Source: Sphingomonas mollis
GTDB lineage: Bacteria > Pseudomonadota > Alphaproteobacteria > Sphingomonadales > Sphingomonadaceae
Length of the DNA: 64,000 bases
Assembly: GCF_016427505.1 (NCBI RefSeq)
Contig: NZ_JAELXS010000004.1
Coordinates: 248,001 to 312,000, forward strand
Reading direction: 5' to 3'
This document shows, in pieces, positions 26,286 to 34,770 of this stretch (its first letter is position 1; each line of letters opens with the position of its first letter). The notes below the pieces were generated by a model, which searched no databases, was not told the DNA's origin, and was given only the letters and a program-made list of their open reading frames with translations. Position numbers and translations under genes: made by a program.

Positions 26286-29200
26286 ATGCTCTCACGCATC
26301 GTCACCATCGCCGTCGGGAAGCGCTGGCTCGTCCTGCTGCTGACGCTCGCCGCGGCGCTCGCCGGGATATTCGCCATCCAGCGGCTGCCGATCGACGCCG
26401 TCCCCGACATCACCAACAACCAGGTGCAGATCAACGTGGTCGCGCCGGCGCTGTCGCCCGACCAGATCGAGAAGCAGGTCGCCTTCACCGTCGAGACCGC
26501 ACTCGCCGGCATTCCCGGCCTCGAATACACCCGCTCGCTCAGCCGCAACGGCTTCGCCCAGGTCACCGCCGTCTTCGACGAGAGGACGGACATCTACTTC
26601 GCGAGAGCGCAGGTGGCCGAACGGCTGCGCACGGCGGAGGAGAGCCTGCCCGCGGGCGTGACCCCCGAGATGGGGCCGATCGCCACCGGCCTCGGCGACA
26701 TCTTCATGTGGACGGTCGAATACCGCGAGCTCGATGAGGTCAATCACCGCAACGGCGAGCCCGGGCTGCAGAAGGACGGCAGCTATATCACGCCGGAGGG
26801 TGACCATCTCGTCACGGCGGCCGACAAGGCTACCTACCTTCGCACGGTCCAGGACTGGATCGTCACGCCGCAGCTGAAGAGCAGCGTGGGCCTCGCCGGC
26901 GTCGACAGTCTCGGCGGCTACACCAAGCAGTATCTCGTTGTTCCCGACATCCAGCGCATGGCGGCGATGAGGATCACGTTGCAGGATCTCGCCACCGCGC
27001 TCGAGCGAAACAATACCAGCGCCGGCGCGGGCGTCGTTAACCGCAACGGCGAGGGGCTGGCCGTCCGCGCGGACGGGCGGGTACGCAACGCCGACGAGCT
27101 TGCGCGGACCGTGATCGCAACGCGCGAGAGCGTGCCCATCCTGCTCAGCCAGATCGCCACGGTCCGCACCGGACAGGCGCTGCGCATGGGTTCGGCATCC
27201 GAGAACGGCCACGAGGTCGTCGTCGGCACCGCGGTCATGCGGATCGGCGAGAACAGCCGCACCGTGTCCACCGGGGTCGGCAGGCGGCTGCAGGAGATCG
27301 GCCGCGCGCTGCCCGTAGACGTCGTCGTCAAGCCGGTGCTCAACCGCACCGAGCTGGTCAATTCGACCATCGCCACCGTCGCGCGCAATCTGGCGGAAGG
27401 CGCGCTGCTCGTCATCGTCGTGCTGTTCGCGCTGCTCGGCAACTTCCGCGCGGCGCTGATCGCGGCCCTGGTCATCCCCATCACCATGCTGCTGACCAGC
27501 ATCGGCATGCTGCGGGCGGGCGTATCGGCCAACCTGATGAGCCTCGGCGCGCTCGACTTCGGCCTGATCGTCGACGGCGCCGTCATCATCGTCGAGAACG
27601 CGCTGCGCCGGCTCGGCGACGCCCAGCACGGCCGCAGCGATGCACTGCCGCTCCGACAGCGCCTCGACCTGGTGGCGGCGTCAGCCCGCGAGATGATCCG
27701 CCCGTCCGTCTACGGCCAGGCGATCATCATCCTCGTCTATGCGCCGCTGCTCACCTTCACCGGCGTCGAGGGCAGGATGTTCGAGCCGATGGCGCTCACC
27801 GTCATCATCGCTCTCGTCTTCGCCTTCGTCCTGTCTATGACCTTCGTGCCGGCCGCGATCGCCATCGCAATGAGCCGACCGGTCGACGAGAAGGAGAGCC
27901 GCATCATCGGCTGGCTGCGTCGTCGCTACGAGCCCGGTCTCGACAAGGCAATGGCGCGGCCGAGCGTCACTCTCGGCGTCGCGGTGGGTGCGCTGGCACT
28001 TGCCGGCGTCGCGTTCACGACCCTGGGGCAGGAGTTCCTGCCACAGCTCGACGAGGGCAACATCCTCGTCCAGGCGGTGCGTATCCCCGGCACCTCGGTC
28101 GACCAGAGCCAGGCGATGCAGTTCCAGGTCGAGAAGATGCTCGCGCGCCAGCCCGAGGTCCGCTTCGCGTTCTCGCGCACCGGCACGTCCGAGATCGCAT
28201 CGGACCCGATGCCGCCGAACGCCACGGACACCTTCGTCATCCTGAAGCCTCGTGCGGAGTGGCCCGATCCCGGCCTGCCCAAGAAAGCGCTGGTGGAACG
28301 AATGGAAAAACGGCTCTCGACGCTGCCCGGCAACGCCTACGAGATCACTCAGCCGATCCAGATGCGCTTCAACGAGCTGATTGCGGGCGTCCGTGGCGAC
28401 ATCGCGGTCAAGGTGTTCGGCGACGACTTCGGCGGCATGAACGACGCGGCCGGCCGCATCGCCGACATCCTGCGCCGTACGCGCGGCGCCGTCGACGTGC
28501 GGGTCGAGCAGACCGAGGGACTGCCGATGCTCGACATCCGCCCGAACCGCATGGCGATGTCGCGGATCGGCGTTACCGCCGGCGACGTCCAGGACACTGT
28601 CGCCGCCGCGATCGGCGGTCGGGAGGCGGGCGTGATCTTCGAGGGAGACCGCCGCTTCCCGGTGGTGATCCGTCTATCCGAAGCGTCGCGATCGGACCTG
28701 ACCGAGGTGGCGCAGGTTCCGGTGCCGACCTCGGCCGGCGGCTTCGTGCCGCTGTCCACTGTCGCCGACATCGCCGTCGTCAACGGCCCGAACCAGATCA
28801 GCCGCGAGAACGGCAAGCGCCGCGTCGTCGTCCAGGCGAACGTCCGCGATCGCGACGTCGCCGGCGTGGTGGCCGACGCGCAGGCGGCGATCGACGCGCA
28901 GGTGAGGATGCCGCCCGGGACGTACGTCGAGTGGGGCGGGCAGTTCGAGAACCTCGCCTCGGCACGTGATCGGCTGCTGCTCGTCGTGCCCGTCTGCTTC
29001 GCGGTCATCATGCTGCTGCTCTACGGGGCGCTCGGGTCGGTGAGGGACGCGGTGATCGTCTTCACCGGCGTTCCGCTGGCGCTCGTCGGCGGCGTACTGG
29101 CGCTGACGCTGCGCGGAATGCCTTTCTCGGTCTCGGCGGCGGTCGGCTTCATCGCACTGTCCGGCATCGCCGTCCTCAACGGCCTCGTCATGGTGTCGTC

Positions 29201-29507
29201 GATCCACGACCTCATGGCGCGCGGCATGGACCGGGTGCGGGCCGCCCACGACGGGGCGCTCGCCCGCCTCCGGCCCGTCGCGATGACCGCGCTCGTGGCG
29301 TCGCTCGGCTTCGTGCCCATGGCGCTCGGCCACGGTGCAGGCGCGGAAGTGCAGAAGCCGCTCGCCACCGTCGTCATCGGCGGCCTGATCTCGGCGACGC
29401 TGCTGACCCTGTTCGTGCTGCCGACGCTCTACGCCCGCTTCGGCGGGTGGCGTGCCGCGGACACCGACTCCGAAACCCCCGCACGGGAGACGCTCCATGG
29501 CGCATGA
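26286..29507 (+). CDS. czcA: Heavy-metal RND pump CzcA
   Basis: 1073 residues, a full-length HME-RND transporter with twelve membrane spans and two large periplasmic loops. The proton-relay/metal motif of the CzcA group, DFGLIVDGAVIIVEN, is at about residues 424-438 and intact. The protein couples proton entry to export of divalent metals through CzcB and CzcC. Its 3' end overlaps the czcD start by 11 bp. Confidence 0.94.
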   Translation: MLSRIVTIAVGKRWLVLLLTLAAALAGIFAIQRLPIDAVPDITNNQVQINVVAPALSPDQIEKQVAFTVETALAGIPGLEYTRSLSRNGFAQVTAVFDERTDIYFARAQVAERLRTAEESLPAGVTPEMGPIATGLGDIFMWTVEYRELDEVNHRNGEPGLQKDGSYITPEGDHLVTAADKATYLRTVQDWIVTPQLKSSVGLAGVDSLGGYTKQYLVVPDIQRMAAMRITLQDLATALERNNTSAGAGVVNRNGEGLAVRADGRVRNADELARTVIATRESVPILLSQIATVRTGQALRMGSASENGHEVVVGTAVMRIGENSRTVSTGVGRRLQEIGRALPVDVVVKPVLNRTELVNSTIATVARNLAEGALLVIVVLFALLGNFRAALIAALVIPITMLLTSIGMLRAGVSANLMSLGALDFGLIVDGAVIIVENALRRLGDAQHGRSDALPLRQRLDLVAASAREMIRPSVYGQAIIILVYAPLLTFTGVEGRMFEPMALTVIIALVFAFVLSMTFVPAAIAIAMSRPVDEKESRIIGWLRRRYEPGLDKAMARPSVTLGVAVGALALAGVAFTTLGQEFLPQLDEGNILVQAVRIPGTSVDQSQAMQFQVEKMLARQPEVRFAFSRTGTSEIASDPMPPNATDTFVILKPRAEWPDPGLPKKALVERMEKRLSTLPGNAYEITQPIQMRFNELIAGVRGDIAVKVFGDDFGGMNDAAGRIADILRRTRGAVDVRVEQTEGLPMLDIRPNRMAMSRIGVTAGDVQDTVAAAIGGREAGVIFEGDRRFPVVIRLSEASRSDLTEVAQVPVPTSAGGFVPLSTVADIAVVNGPNQISRENGKRRVVVQANVRDRDVAGVVADAQAAIDAQVRMPPGTYVEWGGQFENLASARDRLLLVVPVCFAVIMLLLYGALGSVRDAVIVFTGVPLALVGGVLALTLRGMPFSVSAAVGFIALSGIAVLNGLVMVSSIHDLMARGMDRVRAAHDGALARLRPVAMTALVASLGFVPMALGHGAGAEVQKPLATVVIGGLISATLLTLFVLPTLYARFGGWRAADTDSETPARETLHGA

Positions 29508-30411
29508 TCACGAAACCGCCGGCCATTCCCACGACCATACCGCGGGCGCCAACGCGAAGATGCTGGGGTGGGCGCTCGCGCTCACCTCCGCCTACCTCGT
29601 CGCCGAGGTGATCGGCGGCATCGTATTCAACAGCCTGGCGCTGCTGTCCGATGCCGCGCACATGATGACCGACGTCGCGGCGCTGGTCATCGCGCTGCTT
29701 GCGATCCGGCTCGGCCGCAAGGCGCCGGACGAGAAGCGGACGTTCGGCTATCGCCGGTTCGAGATCCTCGCCGCCGCGTTCAACGCGGTGCTGCTCTTCG
29801 GCATCGCCATCTACGTCTTCGTCGAGGCGATCCGGCGCTTCGCCGAGCCACAGGAGACCCAGTCCTGGGGCATGATGATCGTCGCCGCCCTCGGCCTCGT
29901 CGTGAACCTCGTCTCCATGCGGCTCCTGACGGCGGGCACGGACGCCAGCTTCAACGTCAAGGGCGCATACCTCGAGGTCTGAGCGGACATGATCGGATCG
30001 ATCGGCGTCATCGCCGGCGCGGTCGCGATCCGCTTTACCGGCTGGACGTGGATCGATCCCGTCGTCGCGGTCGCGATCGGTCTGTGGGTGCTGCCGCGCA
30101 CCGGGATCCTGCTGCGCGACACCGCCAACGTGCTGCTCGAGGGCGTGCCGTCGAGCCTCCGCCTGACCGAGGTCCGCACCGCCATCGCGGCGGTGCCGGG
30201 CGTCGCCGGGCTGCACGACCTCCATGTGTGGTCGATGTCGAACGACGACGTGAGCTGCACCGTGCACGTTACGCTGGCGGCAGGGGCGGACGCCGATGCG
30301 GTCCGGCAGGGCGTGACGGCGACGCTCGACGACCGGTTCGGCATCGAGCACGTCACCGTGCAGACCGAGAGATCTGGAGCTGCATGCGACGGACACGAGG
30401 TCCATGCCTGA
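29497..30411 (+). pseudogene. czcD: czcD (CDF exporter) interrupted by an in-frame stop
   Basis: Reading through gives 304 residues, the normal CzcD length. It starts with a His-rich tail (HDHETAGHSHDH) and keeps the first metal motif HMMTD. At 29980-29982 a TGA stands where homologues have Trp (GAYLEV-stop-ADMIGS against the family's GAYLEVWSDMLGS), and the same frame continues with no indel to 30411. A single TGG-to-TGA change explains it. The split pieces are 29497-29982 (161 residues) and 29989-30411 (140 residues); the Asp of the second metal site falls in the second piece, so the first alone should not transport. Readthrough or a sequencing error are the alternatives. Confidence 0.85.
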
Positions 30412-30637
30412 CGACCCGCCGGCGGGACGAAGACCGCCGCGGCGGTGGTCGGAGGATGACGACGTCGAGCTTCGACGCCGCATCGCGTCGCGTCAGCCGA
30501 TCGGCGACATCGCGCGGGGCCTGAACAGGACGGTGGACGGTATCCGCGGAAGAGCGGCGACGCTTCGTCTGCGGCTGCCGGGGCGAAACCGCCCGTGGCG
30601 GGTCAACGGCGGCACCGACCCGGACGGCGAGAACTGA
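30404..30637 (+). CDS. Small basic protein with helix-turn-helix-like segment
   Basis: 77 residues; the ATG overlaps the end of czcD by 8 bp. The centre, WSEDDDVELRRRIASRQPIG followed by DIARGLNRTVDGIRGRAATL, has the look of a Myb/SANT- or GcrA-like helix-turn-helix (W, spaced acidic residues, then R-x-x-x-G-I). It may bind DNA; there is no direct evidence. It is the last gene of the efflux operon. Confidence 0.6.
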   Translation: MPDDPPAGRRPPRRWSEDDDVELRRRIASRQPIGDIARGLNRTVDGIRGRAATLRLRLPGRNRPWRVNGGTDPDGEN

Positions 30638-30639
30638 GC

Positions 30640-30661
30640 GGCGGGGGCGCAGGCCCCCGCC
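30640..30661. terminator. Bidirectional hairpin between convergent genes
   Basis: A perfect 9-bp stem, GGCGGGGGC with GCCCCCGCC around GCAG, fills the 31-bp gap between the end of the efflux operon and the Cys-rich gene. There is no T tract on either side, so termination may be weak or Rho-assisted. Confidence 0.6.
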
Positions 30662-30668
30662 GGCAGCT

Positions 30669-30881
30669 TCACTTCGTGGGCATCTTCATGCCGGACATGT
30701 CGTGGCCGGCGTGATCGCCGCCTTTCTTCATGTCGTCGCAGCAGTCCTTCCTGCCGTCCTTGCAGCAGTCCGCGCCATCCTTGCAGCAGGTCTTGTCTGC
30801 GCAGCAGTCTGCGGCCGCGAACGCGGTGGCGGGGACGAGCGCGAGCGCGATGGCTGCGCCGATGTACTTCATGGTCTTCAT
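30669..30881 (-). CDS. Small periplasmic Cys-rich protein (four CC pairs)
   Basis: 70 residues. A signal peptide (cleavage after AFA, about residue 22) leads to a mature part with four Cys-Cys pairs at regular spacing (DCC, TCC, DCC, DCC with KDG between), then a His/Met tail (HAGHDMSGMKM). This suits binding of Cu, Zn, Cd or Hg in the periplasm. It faces the czc operon tail to tail. Similar short proteins occur in sphingomonad metal islands; none is known to me by name. Confidence 0.78.
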   Translation of the reverse strand: MKTMKYIGAAIALALVPATAFAAADCCADKTCCKDGADCCKDGRKDCCDDMKKGGDHAGHDMSGMKMPTK

Positions 30882-30926
30882 GTGTCGGTATCCTCGAATG
30901 CGTGACTGTCTGGAAAGATCAGGCGA

Positions 30927-31259
30927 TCAGGCGCTGCGGGGAGGTGGCGGCGACGGGCCGCCCGAGCGGCCCTCGAGAACGGGATGAAGCGACGCGGACG
31001 CCGAGTCCGAGATCGCAGTCGGTGCCGGCGACACGACCTGCGCGTCGACCGACGTGGCGACACAGGCGCCGGCGCAGGAGACCGGCGGCGCCTTCTTGAC
31101 CGGCGCGCCCGGCGCGCGGTCGCAGCCGACCATCGCCGCATGCGCGCCCTGAAGCGGGGCGGCCTGGGCCATGGCCTCGCACATGGGCCCCATGCGCACG
31201 AGCAGCATCGCGCCCAGAAGCGTCAGTGCGAACGCACGAAGGAGACGGCCGAAGCTCAT
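30927..31259 (-). CDS. Secreted or membrane-anchored unknown protein
   Basis: 110 residues. A hydrophobic leader (LLRAFALTLLGAMLLVRMG) is followed by a stretch with Met-Cys (GPMCEAM) and two more Cys (SCAGACV), then a Pro/Ser-rich tail. The Cys residues fit the redox/metal setting of its neighbour, the glutaredoxin-MauE gene 37 bp upstream, with which it probably shares a transcript. No family is recognised. Confidence 0.6.
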   Translation of the reverse strand: MSFGRLLRAFALTLLGAMLLVRMGPMCEAMAQAAPLQGAHAAMVGCDRAPGAPVKKAPPVSCAGACVATSVDAQVVSPAPTAISDSASASLHPVLEGRSGGPSPPPPRSA

Positions 31260-31296
31260 GGATGCCTTCTAGGACGTGTGGCCGCATCGCGCCAGA

Positions 31297-32046
31297 TCAG
31301 TGCGCGGCCGCAAGCGCCATCCACACCGCCATCGCGACCATCATCACGTTCTCCGTCAGCGACAGGAAGCCGAGGGGCACGTTGCTGTCGCCGCCGACGC
31401 AGGCGCACTTCAGCTCCCGTCGATCGACGTACACGGCCTTGATCACCGACACCGCGCCGATCGTCCCGATCACCAGCGCGACCGGCACGGACAGCCAGGC
31501 GAGCACGCCGGCCGCCATCAGCACGCCGGCCAGCCCCTCCGCATACGGATACACGTAGGAATACGGCACCCATCGCTTCGCCAGCAGGTCGTAGTTGAGG
31601 AACATGCTCGAGAACCTCTCGACGTTCTGCAGCTTGAGCAGCGCCAGCACGCACATCGAGAACGCGACGAACCACTCGCCCGCACGCACCGTCCACGGCG
31701 TTCCGAACGCCGCGAGGCTCGCCGCCAGTGCCATCGACGCCGTCATGGCGAAGACCGCCGCCACCGGGCGGTACGTCACCGCCTTCGGGTCGGCGACGGC
31801 CCTGCCGAAGAACCGGCGCACGTCGTCGTAGCCGCCGACGCGCTCGCCGCCGATGAAGGTCTGCGGCGTCGTCTTCACGCCGTGCTCGGCCTTGAACGCA
31901 TCCGTTTCCTCGCGGGTCGTCAGCCAGTGGTCCTCGACCTTGTAGCCTTGGCGCCGGAGGAGGTCCTTCGCCTTCAGCCCGAACGGGCAGACGTGGGTCG
32001 GCATCACCATCCTGTAGAGGATCGCCTTCTTCGCCGCCGTCGCCAT
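31297..32046 (-). CDS. Glutaredoxin-MauE/DoxX fusion membrane protein
   Basis: 249 residues. Residues 1-85 form a glutaredoxin-like domain with CPFG instead of CPYC (HVCPFGLKAKDLL) and the cis-Pro loop (TTPQTFIGG). Residues 95-249 are a four-helix MauE/DoxX-type membrane domain; a CxC (LKCACVGG) lies in the last loop. MauE proteins support disulfide formation. The fusion should shuttle thiols or metal across the inner membrane. It is under the palindromic MerR-type promoter at 32075-32106. Confidence 0.8.
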   Translation of the reverse strand: MATAAKKAILYRMVMPTHVCPFGLKAKDLLRRQGYKVEDHWLTTREETDAFKAEHGVKTTPQTFIGGERVGGYDDVRRFFGRAVADPKAVTYRPVAAVFAMTASMALAASLAAFGTPWTVRAGEWFVAFSMCVLALLKLQNVERFSSMFLNYDLLAKRWVPYSYVYPYAEGLAGVLMAAGVLAWLSVPVALVIGTIGAVSVIKAVYVDRRELKCACVGGDSNVPLGFLSLTENVMMVAMAVWMALAAAH

Positions 32047-32074
32047 TCGTCTTCTCCGATGTCCTGTCGGAGCC

Positions 32075-32106
32075 TATATGGGTGCCGTACCATGGTACGG
32101 GGTCAA
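32075..32106 (-). promoter_or_regulatory. MerR-type overspaced promoter for the glutaredoxin-MauE gene
   Basis: On the minus strand TTGACC (32106-32101) is separated by 20 bp from CATATA (32080-32075). The spacer holds a perfect 16-bp palindrome CCGTACCATGGTACGG (32085-32100), very close to known mercury operators, which share CCGTAC-N-GTACGG. The neighbouring merR at 32434 is the obvious regulator. Confidence 0.82.
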
Positions 32107-32143
32107 GGGCGCTCCGCAGCCGACCTGCAAGGGGACGAACATC

Positions 32144-32437
32144 ATGAGCGATCCAGCCTCCGATCCGGCGGCGACCGCGTTCCGCCACTGGTGGTCCAGC
32201 GCCTCGCCGGAAGGGGACACCGCACGGCGACCCGACCCGATCGGCGAGGCCTTCGCCGCCGGCTGGCAGGCCAGGGCCCAGGACGGCGGCGCCGAATGTC
32301 GGCTCGAACTGACGCTGTTCGAGGCCCGTGCCCTGCGCAACCAGCTGCGCGGCATCTCGGATCCGCCCGCCATCGTCGGGACCGTCCTCGACGCTCTGGC
32401 CGAGCAGATCTCACGCGCCGACCGCTTCCGGGCATGA
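32144..32437 (+). CDS. Unknown 97-residue protein upstream of merR
   Basis: Starts at the ATG 32144 behind AAGGGGA. It carries FRHWWSSASPEGD and an alpha-helical C-terminus (LTLFEARALRNQLRGIS); no membrane part or Cys cluster apart from one Cys. It overlaps merR by 4 bp (ATGA). It could be an accessory to the regulator. I do not recognise it. Confidence 0.6.
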   Translation: MSDPASDPAATAFRHWWSSASPEGDTARRPDPIGEAFAAGWQARAQDGGAECRLELTLFEARALRNQLRGISDPPAIVGTVLDALAEQISRADRFRA

Positions 32438-32841
32438 CCGCCCTGACGATCGCACGGCTCGCCGCCGAGGGCGGGGTCGGCGTCGAGACCGTCCGCTACT
32501 ATCAGCGCCGCGGTCTGCTCGACACTCCGAGCCGCCCGCACGGGGCAGGCAGCGGCGGCGGCATCCGGCGATACGGCCCGGCCGACGTCCGCCGCCTGCG
32601 CTTCATCCGCTCCGCTCAGGCGGCCGGCTTCACCCTCGAGCAGATCGGCGAGCTTCTCGACCTGGATGCGACCGACGACCGGGCGCGTGCCCGTGCACTT
32701 GCCGCCAAGCGCCTGACCGCGCTCGACGCGCAGATCGCCGAGCTGGAGCGCGCCCGCACGTCGCTGCGACGGCTCGCGCACGAATGCGGCAGCGGCTCGG
32801 ACGGCCCCTGTCCGATCCTCACCGCCTTTGACGCGGGCTGA
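32434..32841 (+). CDS. MerR-family regulator lacking the first metal Cys
   Basis: 135 residues. The N-terminal winged helix (LTIARLAAEGGVGVETVRYY) is typical of the mercury/lead group, and two C-terminal Cys eight residues apart (HECGSGSDGPCPIL) match the metal loop. The Cys expected at the start of the dimer helix (position 82 in MerR) is absent: LDLDATDDRARARA has none. It probably senses a different ligand or a metal with altered coordination. The likely target is the palindrome at 32085. Its stop adjoins that of umuC. Confidence 0.83.
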   Translation: MTALTIARLAAEGGVGVETVRYYQRRGLLDTPSRPHGAGSGGGIRRYGPADVRRLRFIRSAQAAGFTLEQIGELLDLDATDDRARARALAAKRLTALDAQIAELERARTSLRRLAHECGSGSDGPCPILTAFDAG

Positions 32842-34110
32842 TCAGTCGGCCCGGACCGTCGGCACCTCGTCGATGCGCGTGGTCCAGGCCGGCGAGCGGT
32901 TCTCCGCCCGCATCTTCCAGTCGCGCCGGAACCCCTGCGCCGCCGGCACCGCGGTGAACTTCCCGAACCTGCCGTTGACCTCGTCGAGCGCGGTCATCAG
33001 CCGGTCGCGCCGCTCGACGTCGCCTTCGAACAGGGTGCGGGGCCGCAGCTCCGCCGCAACGAGATCGTCGAGCATGATGCCGGCCTTGGTGTAGGCGTAG
33101 CCGTCGCGCCACGCGGCCTCGACGCCGCGCCGCGCAGCCGCCAGCAGCTCGAGCGAGTCAGCCGTCATCGGGTGCAGCGCCATGCGGCGCGCTCCCTGGT
33201 ACTGACCGGCACCGGCCTTGAACCTGTTCGTGTGGAAGAAGACGCTCAGCTGACCTGCGACCAGCCCATGCTGGCGCAGCTTCTCGCCGGCACGCATCGC
33301 ATACTGCGCCACCGCGCCCATCAGCGTCTCGATGTCGTGCACCGGCGTCCCGAAGCTGCGCGTCACGGCCATGCCCCTGCGCTGCGGCTCGATCACCTCG
33401 ACCGCGCTCGCCGCCACGCCCTGCAGCTCGGCCACCAGGCGCTCCAGCACCACGGTGCCGAGCCCGCGCGCCTGCTTCATCTGCATGTCGCGGATCTGCC
33501 CGGCCGTCGTGATGCCGATCTCCGCGAGCTTCGTCGCCGTCGCCCGACCGACGCCCCAGACGTCGCCGGCGGGGAAGCGGTCCAGCACCCAGGACCGGAG
33601 GACGGGATCGCGCAGGTCGGCGACGCCGTCGAACAGCGGGTTCTTCTTGGCCGCGGCGTTCGCCAGCTTCGCCAGCGTCTTGGTCGGCGCGATGCCGACG
33701 CAGGTCGGGATCGTCGTCCAGCGGCGTACCTGATCGCGCATGGCGTTGGCGTGATCGACCAGATCGCGGTCGGCGAACGGCTCCAGGTCGAGGAAGGTCT
33801 CGTCAATCGAATAGATCTCGACCTCGCTGGCGAACTCCTCGACCGCCGCGACCACCCGCCGCTGCATGTCGCCGTAGAGCGTGTAGTTGGACGAGCGCAC
33901 CACCACGCCATGCTTGTTCAGCCGGTCGCGGATCAGGTGGATGGGATCGCCCATCTTCACGCCGAGCGCCTTGGCCTCGCTGGAGCGGGCTATCGCACAG
34001 CCGTCGTTGTTGCTGGCCACGACGACCGGGACGCCGTTCAGGCTTGCGTCGAACGCGCGCTCGCAGCTGACGTAGTAGTTGTTGCAGTCGATGAGCGCGA
34101 CCGTGGTCAC
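32842..34110 (-). CDS. umuC: Error-prone DNA polymerase V subunit UmuC
   Basis: 422 residues from a GTG at 34110 that overlaps umuD's stop (GTGA). It has the Y-family palm catalytic acids Asp8 ([13 protein letters not shown]) and Asp103, Glu104 ([10 protein letters not shown]), thumb helix-hairpin-helix ([15 protein letters not shown]), and a little-finger domain. It copies past DNA damage with UmuD'. Such pairs are often carried by mobile elements and raise mutation rates after damage. Confidence 0.95.
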   Translation of the reverse strand: MTTVALIDCNNYYVSCERAFDASLNGVPVVVASNNDGCAIARSSEAKALGVKMGDPIHLIRDRLNKHGVVVRSSNYTLYGDMQRRVVAAVEEFASEVEIYSIDETFLDLEPFADRDLVDHANAMRDQVRRWTTIPTCVGIAPTKTLAKLANAAAKKNPLFDGVADLRDPVLRSWVLDRFPAGDVWGVGRATATKLAEIGITTAGQIRDMQMKQARGLGTVVLERLVAELQGVAASAVEVIEPQRRGMAVTRSFGTPVHDIETLMGAVAQYAMRAGEKLRQHGLVAGQLSVFFHTNRFKAGAGQYQGARRMALHPMTADSLELLAAARRGVEAAWRDGYAYTKAGIMLDDLVAAELRPRTLFEGDVERRDRLMTALDEVNGRFGKFTAVPAAQGFRRDWKMRAENRSPAWTTRIDEVPTVRAD

Positions 34111-34556
34111 CGCCTGTATCGCCGGGCCAGCGCGACGACGACGCCCCAGACCTCGACGGTCTCGTCGACGATGATCCGGTCGTAGCCCTCCGCCTCCGGT
34201 ACCAGCCACAGACGGCCAGCTGAACGCCGCAGCCGCTTCATCGTGCGGCTGCCGTCGACCAGCGCGACGACGATGTCGCCGGGACGCGCCTCGACCGCAC
34301 GGCTCACCACCACGAGATCACCGTCGGCGATGCCCGCATCGACCATCGAGTGTCCCGCAACCCGCATGACGTAGCTCGCCGCCGGGTGATCGATCAGCCA
34401 GGAGGCCAGATCGATCGGCTCGTCCATGTCGTCCTGCGCCGGGGACGGGAAACCCGCAGGCGTAGTCTCGACCAGCAGTCGAGCTTCGAGCGGCACCATC
34501 TCGAACGGCAGCTCGTGCAGCGTCAGGGGTGGCATGCTTGCTCGCGGGAATGTCAT
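34107..34556 (-). CDS. umuD: UmuD, LexA-like self-cleaving peptidase
   Basis: 149 residues from the ATG at 34556, which has AAAGG four bases before it. The frame extends to an ATG at 34583, but that lies inside the LexA box and cannot be a likely start. The cleavage site is AGFPSPAQ (Ala34-Gly35), the nucleophile Ser70 (AGHSMVDAG) and the general base Lys107 (TMKRL), spaced 37 residues apart as in Escherichia coli UmuD. After RecA-stimulated cleavage, UmuD' joins UmuC. Confidence 0.93.
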   Translation of the reverse strand: MTFPRASMPPLTLHELPFEMVPLEARLLVETTPAGFPSPAQDDMDEPIDLASWLIDHPAASYVMRVAGHSMVDAGIADGDLVVVSRAVEARPGDIVVALVDGSRTMKRLRRSAGRLWLVPEAEGYDRIIVDETVEVWGVVVALARRYRR

Positions 34557-34577
34557 CAAGCCTTTGTAGGACGGGGT

Positions 34578-34592
34578 GAACATTCCGGGAAC
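34578..34592 (-). promoter_or_regulatory. LexA (SOS) box of umuDC
   Basis: GTTC-CCGGAAT-GTTC on the minus strand matches the alphaproteobacterial LexA consensus GTTC-N7-GTTC exactly. It lies 22 bp before the umuD start, so the operon should be induced by DNA damage. Confidence 0.85.
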
Positions 34593-34770
34593 AGCTCGGA
34601 CTCAGATTCTTTGTGCCAGATCCGGGACATGTCCGGCCCGAGCAGCCGTCGCCAGTAGCCGGCGGCGTTGTCGTCGAGGAGAATACACGCGCAACGGGAT
34701 GACCGCGGCCGCTCATGGCAGCCGTCGCGGATCATTCGGTTGGCCGATGGTCCAGCAATGCAGACGAGAG

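Noticed and set aside
29980..29988. Treating the two czcD pieces as separate genes or as a frameshift
   Set aside because: Both halves are in the same frame and together equal one CDF protein, so a nonsense change is simpler.
34557..34583. Upstream ATG of umuD at 34583
   Set aside because: It lies within the LexA box; the ATG at 34556 has a ribosome-binding site.
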